A stretch of 64,000 nt of DNA from CAITSH01 sp945892985. GTDB lineage: Bacteria; Pseudomonadota; Gammaproteobacteria; Burkholderiales; SG8-39. Shown here in pieces: positions 35,361 to 43,344 of this stretch. The DNA is taken from assembly GCA_945892985.1 (NCBI GenBank), contig CAMDDU010000004.1:62001-126000 (forward strand), given 5' to 3'. Positions within the stretch are counted from its first letter, which is position 1, and each line of letters opens with the position of its first letter. Both the position numbers and the translations under genes were made by a program. A model generated the notes under the pieces. It was not told the DNA's origin and did not search any database. It saw only the letters and a list, made by a program, of their open reading frames with translations.

Positions 35361-35741
35361 TCAGGAGAGAACCGGGGGGGCTCGTGGATGAGCGGGGAAA
35401 TAGCCGAAGGGCTCAGCCGGCGGGAGCGCGGCAGCGGCCAACTGGAAATCGGCAGCCTTGGGAACGTGCAGTGCGCTTGAAACAGCCGCCGCTGGCAAAG
35501 CGAATCCATCAGCGCCACGGGTACAGAAGGAGCAGTCCGGCAAATGCGCCGACTCCACCGGTTGGGGCAACACATTCCCACCGCTGAATGTCTTGACCCC
35601 GCCAACTGTACAAATTTCCGTCGAAGGATCGAAGGCGCCAGCCGGTTTCGCGTTGGCGGCCAGCGGCCATAGCGCGTTAAACGCCATAGCCAAAATAGCC
35701 AGCCAGACCGCAATGCGGCGCGATTTCAAGGACATACCCAT
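35361..35741 (-). CDS. DUF2946-type exported protein
   Basis: A 126-residue protein with an N-terminal hydrophobic segment (AVWLAILAMAFNALWPLAANA). The middle holds EICTVGG and HLPDCSFCTRG; the C-terminus ends AHPRAPPVLS. The ICxxxG, CxxC and RAPP features match DUF2946, a family of unknown function often found beside TonB receptors and copper genes. It heads this minus-strand cluster. Two other small exported proteins in the window (39659 and 42970) share the RAPP ending. Confidence 0.75.
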   Translation of the reverse strand: MGMSLKSRRIAVWLAILAMAFNALWPLAANAKPAGAFDPSTEICTVGGVKTFSGGNVLPQPVESAHLPDCSFCTRGADGFALPAAAVSSALHVPKAADFQLAAAALPPAEPFGYFPAHPRAPPVLS

Positions 35742-35806
35742 TTACAAATTTTACCCAAAAAGCACCCTCCAGGCAATGCAGGCCACATCGCCGGGGGCTT
35801 TGCCGC

Positions 35807-37189
35807 CTAGCTTTTGGTTTCGATGCCGGTGACCGCCTGCACGCCCATGACACCGAACAGCGCCAGGATCAACTCGTTGGCACCGCGAATTTTTACCGCC
35901 TTGCCGGCCTGGTGAAGTTTGCTGAAAGTGTTGAGCAACTGGCCCGCGTTAGCGAAATCAACACGCGCCACAGCGGAAAAATCAATCACCACCGGATTGC
36001 AGCCGGCGGCGTAATCAACAACAGCCTTCAGCGTGCCGCAGTCAGTGCCGGTAATCTCCCCGCTCAAGCACATAAGCTGTTCCGACAACGGCGCCGGCGA
36101 TGCTCCGGCGGGGGACTGCAGCGTTTGCGGCACGACCGCGGCCGGCTCCCAGGCCGGCGGGGACAATTCATAGGTAATGGCAAAGTTGAGCGCAGCCTCT
36201 TCATAGGCATCCTGCAGGCCAAGCATCTGGTAGACCTCGAGCAAGAGAAGCCAGACCGCCTGGTCGGTACTCCCATCACCAAGCGTCGCCTGAGCGGCGA
36301 GCAAGGCGATGAACCGCCCCTCGGCCGATAAGGCCACAGACGTTCCACCCCGCCTGAGTTGCTGCAGGCATTGCAACAATATGCGGCAACCGGTCGCATC
36401 AACCGCGGCCAGCTTGGCCAGATCAAGGCGCACCGCCGGGCTCTTGCCCGCGATCTGCCGCATCTGGTCGATTTGTGTGGTGATACGGGCATCGAGCACA
36501 TCGCCAAACTCGACAAAACCGCAGCCTACGGCGCTGGGCGTCGCGGCAATGGTCTTGGCCTGCTGCTCAATCCAGGTCGGCGGTGAGCGCTCGAACTTGG
36601 CCGCAAACGCCAGCGCGCGCTCCTCGTGCTCTTTTTTCATGCCCAGGTGCTGGTACATGTCAAACAACATCAGCCACACCTGTCGCGCGACCTTGCCGGC
36701 GTCATCTTCGTTCACAGCCTGTAGCAGCACGGCGAGCGCACTTTGGTCCTGGGCGTTGGCAAACAGGATCGCCGCCTCCTCGACCACGGCCAGCGCATCT
36801 GGGCTGCTGGTAACCTCAATGCTCATCACCGAGTCGGGCGGCGGCGGTTTGCGCTGCGGCCTTGGCGACAGGGGTGGGGGCGGTGTCGGCGCAAGCCTTG
36901 CCGCAGATTTGAGCGCCTTAGCCATCGCCGGCACAGCCGCCAGCGGCGACACGGCGGGGGCAGATAGACCAGATGCCGCCGTTACCAAACCGGCGGCACC
37001 CATGGGCAGCGCAACAAAGCTGGTGAAATCGAGCGAGAGGTCGGCGTCCTGATCAAGCGCAGACGCGTTGGGCAACGCGCGCTTGTCAGGCTGGGCCTGA
37101 CTTTTCGCTACCGGACCCGAAGCAGGTTTTTTTGGCTCGGGCTTTTTGGACGGCGAATCGTCTTTCTTACCGAACAGGGAAAAGACCAC
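35807..37189 (-). CDS. Protein with two STAS-like domains
   Basis: A 460-residue protein from a GTG. The first 130 residues are Lys/Pro/Ala-rich low complexity (MVFSLFGKKDD, then a PPPPLSPRPQRKPPPPD run). Two related halves follow, each with a helical segment (LMLFDMYQHLGMKKEHEERA and LLLEVYQMLGLQDAYEEAAL, an apparent internal duplication) and a STAS-like sheet (RLDLAKLAAVDATGCRIL and VIDFSAVARVDFANAGQLL). No Ser/Thr phospho-site or kinase gene is evident nearby. It may act in an anti-sigma-antagonist or scaffold role. It is not obviously part of either metal cluster. Confidence 0.75.
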   Translation of the reverse strand: MVFSLFGKKDDSPSKKPEPKKPASGPVAKSQAQPDKRALPNASALDQDADLSLDFTSFVALPMGAAGLVTAASGLSAPAVSPLAAVPAMAKALKSAARLAPTPPPPLSPRPQRKPPPPDSVMSIEVTSSPDALAVVEEAAILFANAQDQSALAVLLQAVNEDDAGKVARQVWLMLFDMYQHLGMKKEHEERALAFAAKFERSPPTWIEQQAKTIAATPSAVGCGFVEFGDVLDARITTQIDQMRQIAGKSPAVRLDLAKLAAVDATGCRILLQCLQQLRRGGTSVALSAEGRFIALLAAQATLGDGSTDQAVWLLLLEVYQMLGLQDAYEEAALNFAITYELSPPAWEPAAVVPQTLQSPAGASPAPLSEQLMCLSGEITGTDCGTLKAVVDYAAGCNPVVIDFSAVARVDFANAGQLLNTFSKLHQAGKAVKIRGANELILALFGVMGVQAVTGIETKS

Positions 37190-37403
37190 GGTTTGCCTTG
37201 GTTTTGCGTGTCGGAGTGAACGTAACGTCGCCGCCGATTATTCCACCGTCATCAGCGCAAATCAATGGAAATCCCAACCGGCTTTCAGCCGGTCGGATAC
37301 CCGCGACATGGCCTGCATAAACAACACAACAAGCGTTTCTGCGGCCCGCCCGTCTCCCCCGGACAGGCTTCCAAAGGAGACGGACTGCAGGCTTGCGGCA
37401 CGC

Positions 37404-39563
37404 TCAGAACAAACCGCGCACGCCAACCAGAACCCCGCGCCCGGGCATGGGCGCAACATCCTTGACAAAAGAAACATGGTTACGCGCCTCCTGGTTGAGC
37501 AGGTTGTTGCCGCGCAGGAAGGCATCCCAATTCGCAGCGCCCGTCCTGAAACGATAACTCACGTTGGCATTGACCAGTGTGTAGGCATCCGTGGCGCGCT
37601 CGTTGGCACTGACGCGGTTTTGTTTTGCCGCATGTTCAACGTCAATCCCGGAACTCCATTGCTGGAGGCGATACTCCAGGCCGACGCCAAGGCGCAAGGG
37701 CGAAATGCGCGGCAGCGGCTGGCCGGTATCGCTGATTGTCGCCCGGACGTAATCGGCCTTGAGTTTCAGATCAAGATCCCCGCCCTTGTCCATGATGCGA
37801 AACCGCCCCTGTGCCTCCAGGCCGCGAAACTCCGCCGGGACGGCGCGGAACACCGACTCGGGCAGAATTTTTGACGCCGCACCGGCGTTGTTGGACACGG
37901 TGGAGGTGCCGTCGCCAAAGTCGGACAAATTGTCACCGGCCGCGCTGCTGTGCCCGGCGGCATCGCGCGTAACGCCGCTGTCGGCCAGGGTGATGAAATT
38001 CCTGAAACGGTTGTAGAACACGCCCACTGACCCGGAATTGGCGCCCGAGCGCATGCGCAAAGCCACATCAACGGCCTTGGACTGCTCTTTGCCAACACTG
38101 CTGTTGCCGACCTCGAAGCGACCGGTCGCAACATGCGGGCCGTTGGCGAACAACTCGGCGTAGGTCGGCGCGCGTTCGGTGTAAGCGGTGTTTGCCGCGA
38201 CAGAAAGCGTCGGTGAAATGGCGTACACGACGCCAAGGCTCAGGGCCTTCGGGGCAAAGTCCCGCGTCTGCGCGGCGCCAAAGCGCGGCGTGCCGGCCAG
38301 TGACGAGGCGGACGTGGTTGGAATCACCGCGCCGCCACCTGCCGATTTCACCCGGCTTGCGTCCACCCTCGCACCGGCGTTGAGCTTCCAGCCACCGAGC
38401 GGCAGCTCTTCGTAAATGAACAGGCCCCTGGCTTCGGTATTCGTTTGCGGCACGAAGGCCTCGTTGCCAAGCGCGGAAAAATCGGCGTTATTGAACTGCA
38501 TCCCGATCATGCCGCGGAGCGGGCCGAGGGTGCCGTGCTTTGCCTCGATACGAGACTCATAGCCCTTGTTCTTGAACGTCGTGGCGACTACGCCGGCATC
38601 TATCTCGCGATGCTCGTAGCCGGTGCGGCCGTACTTGAACTTCACCCCCTCGATGAAACCGCCGACCTCGCGCACCTCCCCGGCAAGATCCCAGCGCGCG
38701 CTTTTCATATCGACGCGCACCGCCGCTTCTATTGGCGAACCGTAATTGGTATTAAAGTCCGAATAGGAGAGTCCGGCGAAACCCTTGTCCCAGGTCAACG
38801 AGGCGCCCAGCGCACCGCCGTCGGAATTGGCCCGGCTATTGCGAACAAAATCCCGGGGCTGCGCGGTGGCCGCGGTATCGGCAGCGCGCTGGCGCGCCGA
38901 GCGCGCAAAACCCGGTATTTGTGTGTTGTCCGTCTTGCGCGCGTACATATCCGCGTGCACGGCAAAGCTGCCGTTCCCGGCATCGATCTTCACCGCCCCG
39001 CTTTTTTCGTTGTCGGCACCGCCAAAGCGCGGTTCGATGGCACCGGTCACGCCGTTGATCGCCTCCTGGGGCACACGGTTGTCGATGACGTTGACCACCC
39101 CACCCACGGCATTGCCGCCGTAGAGCAGCGCCGCCGGTCCGCGTACCACCTCGATGCGATCGGCGATAAGCGGATCGACCGCCACCGCGTGATCAAACGA
39201 CAGCGAAGAAGCATCGAGCACGCCGACGCCGTTTTGCAGGATGCGCACGCGGTCGCTATCGAGACCGCGGATAACCGGCCGGCTGGCGCCGGCGCCAAAG
39301 GAGGTGCCCGAAAGCCCGGGCTCGCCCGAGAGGGTCTCGCCAAGCGTGCTGGCGCGCCTTAGCATCAGACTCTGGCCCTGCAGTACCGAAGCGGGAACGG
39401 CAAGGTCGAACAGACTGCTCGAACCCAGCGGGTTGGCAGTGACCGTGACGGCAACGTCGCTTTGCTTCGTTTCGGGGGCTTTTTGTTGCTGTTGTGCGTA
39501 GGTACCTGCCGGGAAAGCCAGCGCGCACGCCACGGCGATTCCCATTTTTCTTTGATTGAACAT
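37404..39563 (-). CDS. ZnuD-like TonB-dependent receptor
   Basis: A 719-residue receptor: signal peptide (MGIAVACALAFPAGTYAQ), plug (FGAGASRPVIRGLDSDRVRI, VRGPAALLYGGNAVGGVVNV) and a barrel ending GVRGLF. The segment YEHREIDAGVVATTFKNKGY followed by ESRIEAKHG resembles the equivalent barrel region of neisserial ZnuD. The His-rich zinc loop of meningococcal ZnuD is not seen. AGGAGCAAAGC precedes the ATG. It is the last gene of a ten-gene minus-strand block with Zur and zinc transport genes, so zinc or a zinc complex is the likely cargo. Confidence 0.88.
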   Translation of the reverse strand: MFNQRKMGIAVACALAFPAGTYAQQQQKAPETKQSDVAVTVTANPLGSSSLFDLAVPASVLQGQSLMLRRASTLGETLSGEPGLSGTSFGAGASRPVIRGLDSDRVRILQNGVGVLDASSLSFDHAVAVDPLIADRIEVVRGPAALLYGGNAVGGVVNVIDNRVPQEAINGVTGAIEPRFGGADNEKSGAVKIDAGNGSFAVHADMYARKTDNTQIPGFARSARQRAADTAATAQPRDFVRNSRANSDGGALGASLTWDKGFAGLSYSDFNTNYGSPIEAAVRVDMKSARWDLAGEVREVGGFIEGVKFKYGRTGYEHREIDAGVVATTFKNKGYESRIEAKHGTLGPLRGMIGMQFNNADFSALGNEAFVPQTNTEARGLFIYEELPLGGWKLNAGARVDASRVKSAGGGAVIPTTSASSLAGTPRFGAAQTRDFAPKALSLGVVYAISPTLSVAANTAYTERAPTYAELFANGPHVATGRFEVGNSSVGKEQSKAVDVALRMRSGANSGSVGVFYNRFRNFITLADSGVTRDAAGHSSAAGDNLSDFGDGTSTVSNNAGAASKILPESVFRAVPAEFRGLEAQGRFRIMDKGGDLDLKLKADYVRATISDTGQPLPRISPLRLGVGLEYRLQQWSSGIDVEHAAKQNRVSANERATDAYTLVNANVSYRFRTGAANWDAFLRGNNLLNQEARNHVSFVKDVAPMPGRGVLVGVRGLF

Positions 39564-39658
39564 GCTTTGCTCCTAATGCGCATACCGTCGAATGCGGCCT
39601 GCGCCGCAACGGCAAACATGGCCGCCTCCGCAAGAGAAGCGGCGTCCTTTGCAGCAGA

Positions 39659-40006
39659 CTAGGAGACAGAGGGCGGCGCGCGCGATTCAAAAACAAGGCG
39701 CGGCGCAAAAGGCAGCGGAAGGACAAAAGCGGCGACAGCGGTGTCGCCCCTGCAGGAAGCGACGCCGGCGGTCGCACCACCGGGCATGGCGCTGTCAATG
39801 GCATGAAAGACCAGGCACTGCTCGGCCGGGTGGCCGGTTTGCGGCGTGTTCTGCTCACCGCGCGCGAAGGCAAAGCCGTCATCAGACTGTCCGACCGCAT
39901 TGCCGGTCGCCGATCCCATGACGTGGCCCATGCCGTGCAACAGCGCCGCCTGCTGTGAAAACAGCAGGACCAGCGCAATCAGCACATGGCGCAACAAGCG
40001 GGTCAT
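39659..40006 (-). CDS. Small exported His-containing protein, RAPP C-terminus (paralogue 1)
   Basis: A 115-residue protein. An N-terminal hydrophobic segment (RHVLIALVLLFSQQAALL) is followed by HGMGHVMG, then the motif GHPAEQCLVFHAIDSAMPG, and the C-terminus FESRAPPSVS. It is clearly paralogous to the 104-residue protein at 42970-43284 (GHPAEHCLAFHAIDGVLPG ... FDSRAPPALS). His, Met and Cys residues could bind zinc. It lies 95 bases upstream of the ZnuD-like receptor gene. I know no function for it. Confidence 0.75.
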   Translation of the reverse strand: MTRLLRHVLIALVLLFSQQAALLHGMGHVMGSATGNAVGQSDDGFAFARGEQNTPQTGHPAEQCLVFHAIDSAMPGGATAGVASCRGDTAVAAFVLPLPFAPRLVFESRAPPSVS

Positions 40007-40086
40007 GTCAACCGCACCCTCATCCGCATTGCGAATGCAACAGCGACAGTGACGATAAAAAGCGCGTAAGCGAACTCTGCATTGGA

Positions 40087-40587
40087 TTATCTAGGCACCA
40101 GCACTGCATCGGTCAGACGATAGTAAAGACCTGTGGGGTCGTCCTTGAGCACGGCCATTTTTCCGCTGATCAGAATGGGCCCGAATGTATGGGTCACCGC
40201 GACCTTTGCCTTTACCTCGATCAGGCTCTCCGCCCCGCCGGGCAGGCAAAACCCGCAGGTTACCGGTCTTGCCGAGAGCAGGAAGTGCTTTTGCTTGTTG
40301 CCGGTTTCGAGCGGCATCATGAAACCCTGCAGCCGCACCTCTTTTTTATCGAGCGCGGTGACGGCGTCGGAAAACTGCGCATGAATTTTTTTGTTGACCT
40401 TGACCTGTTCGACCTGGGTGAGCGTCATCCAGGACACGACTCCCGGAGCTTCGGGCAGCGGCTTGGACGGGATGCCGTCCAGGATGGGTGAACTAAACTG
40501 CGGCTGCGGTGAAATCGCACCGGAAAACGCATGCAAGGAAAGCGCCGTCATCATGACGGCCGATACGATTGCTATAGCGTGTTTCAT
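40087..40587 (-). CDS. DUF3299 exported protein
   Basis: A 166-residue protein from the ATG at 40587, preceded by GGGAGG. A signal peptide is followed by a DUF3299 domain: VRLQGFMMPLE near the middle and RPVTCGFCLPGGAESLIEV with a CxxC pair. DUF3299 genes occur beside MacB/FtsX-type ABC transporter genes in Zur-controlled clusters of Pseudomonas (PA4063-PA4066) and Vibrio (zrg genes), as far as I recall. That same partnership is seen here, supporting a periplasmic zinc role. Confidence 0.85.
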   Translation of the reverse strand: MKHAIAIVSAVMMTALSLHAFSGAISPQPQFSSPILDGIPSKPLPEAPGVVSWMTLTQVEQVKVNKKIHAQFSDAVTALDKKEVRLQGFMMPLETGNKQKHFLLSARPVTCGFCLPGGAESLIEVKAKVAVTHTFGPILISGKMAVLKDDPTGLYYRLTDAVLVPR

Positions 40588-40644
40588 TTGGCCTCCCGAT
40601 ATTTGGGCTCGCGACGGGAGCAAAATGCCCCCGTCGCTTCACGA

Positions 40645-40911
40645 TCAGTGTTTGTGTTTCATACCGCAGTATTTGCCGATACCGAGTCCCTTGCATTCTT
40701 TTTCCAACTGCGCCTGGCAGTCTTTGTACGGCTTGCCGCTCTCCAGGCATTTGGCGGCATTTTCATGCACTGTCGCCATGACGCGGTGATTGGCGATGTC
40801 TCCCTTGCGATGCTCTGCAGCGTCCTCTTTTTTATCCGCCGCACGCACACCCGTTGCAAAACTGCAGGCCAGTACGCCCATGATGGCATAGGACAACAAG
40901 TACTTAGGCAT
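40645..40911 (-). CDS. Small exported Cys/His protein
   Basis: An 88-residue protein from the ATG at 40911 (AAGGAGAGAACC upstream). A signal peptide ends near GVRAAD. The mature part is charged and carries two His in AEHRKGDIANHR, one in VHENAAKCLES, three Cys in AKCLESGKPYKDCQAQLEKE and CKG, and the tail YCGMKHKH. The spacing suggests a small disulfide-linked helical hairpin with a metal-binding tail. It lies between the permease and DUF3299 genes. I do not recognise a family. Confidence 0.75.
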   Translation of the reverse strand: MPKYLLSYAIMGVLACSFATGVRAADKKEDAAEHRKGDIANHRVMATVHENAAKCLESGKPYKDCQAQLEKECKGLGIGKYCGMKHKH

Positions 40912-40930
40912 GGTTCTCTCCTTGATTGAA

Positions 40931-42136
40931 TTAAACATCCGAAAGGGTCTTGGCAATATCAGTGCGATACGCGGCCCAGGCCGGGAGCACGGCGGCGAGG
41001 ACCCCCACCAGCAGCGCCAGCACCAGCAAGGCCAGTTCTTCGCCAAGCCAGGTGAAGCCGGTCAGCACAATGCCCTGTTCGGCCGCCAGCCAGTTGCCGA
41101 GCACGCCGGTAAGGGCATGGCCGAGCGCCAGGCCCAGAAGCGCACCGGCCAGGGCCAGCAAAACACCCTCAAGCATCATCAGTGCCATCAATTGCGCCGG
41201 GCGCGCGCCGAGGGTGCGCAGGACGGCAAGGTCGGAGCGCCGCTCTTCGAGTGCGTTATACAGGGCGATGAACAGCGACAGGCCTGCGGCCAGCACCAGC
41301 ACCAGGGCAAAACCGCGCAGCACCTCGACACCGGCACCGGCAATGCGAAACAGGCGCGCCGTTTCGTAGGCCGGCGAGGCCGCCTGCAACTCGCTCTGCC
41401 CGTTGATGAAACGCGGTAGTGTCGCCGCCGCCAGCGGCGAGGCGTACTTCACCAGCAACACCGTCACCTCGCGCCCCTCTTCCATCGCCTTGCGATCTTC
41501 GGCGTCTTTCAATTCGTGGTGCACTTCATGCACCTGCCAGACGCTCTCGACCGAAGTCAGCACCAGCCGGTCGAGCACGCTGTTCGACGGCTTGAGCACG
41601 CCCACCACGCTGTAGGGTGAATCCCCGTGCTCATCACCGCTGCCACCAATGCCATGAACGCCCTTGAGCGTCGCACCCGGGGCAAGGCCGCTGCGCGCCG
41701 CAACCTCGGCACCAAGCACGGCCTCCATCGGCCGCGACCAGAGGCGGCCGGAGGCAATCTGCGCGCCGTAGTGCGCGATGTAATCAGCATTGGTTCCGAC
41801 AATGCGATAGCCGTTGAAGCTGTCGCCCATGGCAAGCGGCATCGCCTTGGCGACGAGGCGGTTGCCTGACAATTCCTGCGCCGCCTTGAGGGGAATATTG
41901 CCGGTGGGTACGTCAAGGTGATAAATGCCCGACAGGATGATCTGCATCGGACTGCCCTTGGCGCCGACGACAAGATCGATGTCCCGGGCATCTCGCTGCA
42001 TGCGCTCCTCGAGTTGGGCGGTGGCGAGCATGAGCAGCGTGATGGTGGCGATGCCGAGCGCGAGCAGCAGCACGTTGAGCGCCGTATTGAGCGGCCGCGC
42101 ACGCAGGTAGCTTGCGCTGAGCGTGACAAGATTCAT
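40931..42136 (-). CDS. ABC transporter permease, FtsX/MacB type
   Basis: A 401-residue permease. One N-terminal membrane helix (NTALNVLLLALGIATITLLM) is followed by a MacB-like periplasmic domain (DIDLVVGAKGSPMQIILSGI) and three C-terminal helices (GFALVLVLAAGLSLFIALY, LMMLEGVLLALAGALLGLAL, LALLVLALLVGVLAAVLPAW). This layout belongs to lipoprotein-export or mechanotransmission ABC systems rather than classical importers. Its start overlaps the stop of the ATPase gene (ATGA at 42133-42136). The zinc-cluster context points to a Zrg-like system. Confidence 0.92.
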   Translation of the reverse strand: MNLVTLSASYLRARPLNTALNVLLLALGIATITLLMLATAQLEERMQRDARDIDLVVGAKGSPMQIILSGIYHLDVPTGNIPLKAAQELSGNRLVAKAMPLAMGDSFNGYRIVGTNADYIAHYGAQIASGRLWSRPMEAVLGAEVAARSGLAPGATLKGVHGIGGSGDEHGDSPYSVVGVLKPSNSVLDRLVLTSVESVWQVHEVHHELKDAEDRKAMEEGREVTVLLVKYASPLAAATLPRFINGQSELQAASPAYETARLFRIAGAGVEVLRGFALVLVLAAGLSLFIALYNALEERRSDLAVLRTLGARPAQLMALMMLEGVLLALAGALLGLALGHALTGVLGNWLAAEQGIVLTGFTWLGEELALLVLALLVGVLAAVLPAWAAYRTDIAKTLSDV

Positions 42137-42771
42137 GCCGGAGGCGCCAGTTCGAGCACCTGTCCAACACGCCTTTTGACACGCTGGTCGTGTGTTGCAA
42201 TCAGCAGCGTTGCGCCAACCGCATCGGCCTGGGCAAACAAGGTGTCGAGCACGCGATCACAGGCGGCATCGTCAAGGCTTGTCGTCGGTTCGTCGGCAAG
42301 CAGCAATGCCGGCCGGTTGACAAGGGCACGGGCAATCGCGACGCGCTGCGCCTGGCCCTGCGACAAGGCACGCGGCTTGGCTGCGGCTTTGTCGGCGAGA
42401 CCCAGTCCGCCGAGCAATTGCATCGCCCGCGCACGATCCTGCGGCAGGCCCGCCAGGTATTGCGGCAGCAACACGTTCTCGAGCACGCTCAGTGTTCTCA
42501 TCAGATGCAGTTTTTGCAGCACGATGCCGATGCGCCGGGCGCGAAGTCGATCGAGTGCCGCGGGCTTGAGCGCGGAAAAGTCCTGCCCGTCCACAACCAC
42601 CGTCCCGGCGGACGGCTGCAAAAGGCCGGCGATAATGTGCAGCAGCGTGCTCTTGCCGCAACCGGACGCACCCAATATCAGCCAGCGCTCGCCGCGCCCG
42701 GCATCCCATGCACGCAGGGACAGCGCGCCTTTGCCGCCATAGTCGTGCCGCAGTTCGCGCAGTGACAGCAT
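42133..42771 (-). CDS. ABC transporter ATP-binding protein, LolD/MacB type
   Basis: A 212-residue ATPase from the ATG at 42771 (MLSLRELRHDYGG). Walker A GASGCGKST, Q-loop LQKLHLM, signature LSQGQAQRVAIARAL, Walker B LLLADEPTTSLDD and H-loop IATHDQRVKRRV are all intact. The signature motif reads LSQGQ, as in many LolD-type proteins. It is translationally coupled to the FtsX-type permease gene downstream. Confidence 0.93.
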   Translation of the reverse strand: MLSLRELRHDYGGKGALSLRAWDAGRGERWLILGASGCGKSTLLHIIAGLLQPSAGTVVVDGQDFSALKPAALDRLRARRIGIVLQKLHLMRTLSVLENVLLPQYLAGLPQDRARAMQLLGGLGLADKAAAKPRALSQGQAQRVAIARALVNRPALLLADEPTTSLDDAACDRVLDTLFAQADAVGATLLIATHDQRVKRRVGQVLELAPPA

Positions 42772-42969
42772 TTCTACGCCTGCCCGGACTTGCAGCCGGC
42801 CGGAAACAAGACTTTGCAACTCTTTCCCCGCCCCGTCCCGGGGCGCGAGGCAACAATCCGCTCAAATGGCTGGGACATGCCTTATCTCCTTACACCACTG
42901 CCGCCACCGCGCAAGCTGCGCGGCAACAAAGGCCGCGCGCCAGGACGGCACGCGGCACGCAAAGTCGGT

Positions 42970-43284
42970 CTAGGAGAGGGCGGGGGGCGCGCGCGAATCG
43001 AACACGACTCGCGGCGCACGGGGTGAGGGGAGGGATAAACCGGCTGCAGGAGTAACGCTGCTGCAATGCACTGACGCTGGCTGGGCAATGCCCGGCAGCA
43101 CACCGTCAATGGCATGAAACGCCAGGCAGTGTTCGGCGGGATGGCCGGCGGGCGGCGCGCCCTGCTCGCCGTGCGCAGCCGAGGCTAGCTCTTCGCCAAG
43201 ATGCACCATCGCGTGCAGGTGCGCCCCCTGCTGCGAAAGCAGCAGCATCAGTGCAAGGAAGGCGTGGCGCAGTATGCGTTTCAT
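42970..43284 (-). CDS. Small exported His-containing protein, RAPP C-terminus (paralogue 2)
   Basis: A 104-residue protein with a hydrophobic N-terminus (RHAFLALMLLLSQQGAHLH), His-rich stretches (HLHAMVHLGEEL, AAHGEQ), the shared motif GHPAEHCLAFHAIDGVLPG and the C-terminus FDSRAPPALS. It is the paralogue of the protein at 39659-40006. It lies between the COG0523 GTPase gene and the ABC ATPase gene in the putative Zur regulon, where Zrg-type clusters of other bacteria encode a different His-rich zinc-binding protein (DUF2796). It could take that place. Confidence 0.75.
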   Translation of the reverse strand: MKRILRHAFLALMLLLSQQGAHLHAMVHLGEELASAAHGEQGAPPAGHPAEHCLAFHAIDGVLPGIAQPASVHCSSVTPAAGLSLPSPRAPRVVFDSRAPPALS

Positions 43285-43344
43285 ATCGGTCAGTCCACTA
43301 CGGGAATCATTCCTGTTGTCATTGTCAGTGTACGCAAGGAATTG

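Noticed and set aside
38445..39362. A 305-codon open frame opposite the ZnuD-like receptor gene
   Set aside because: The receptor plug and barrel motifs on the minus strand are unmistakable; the opposite frame has no protein-like features.
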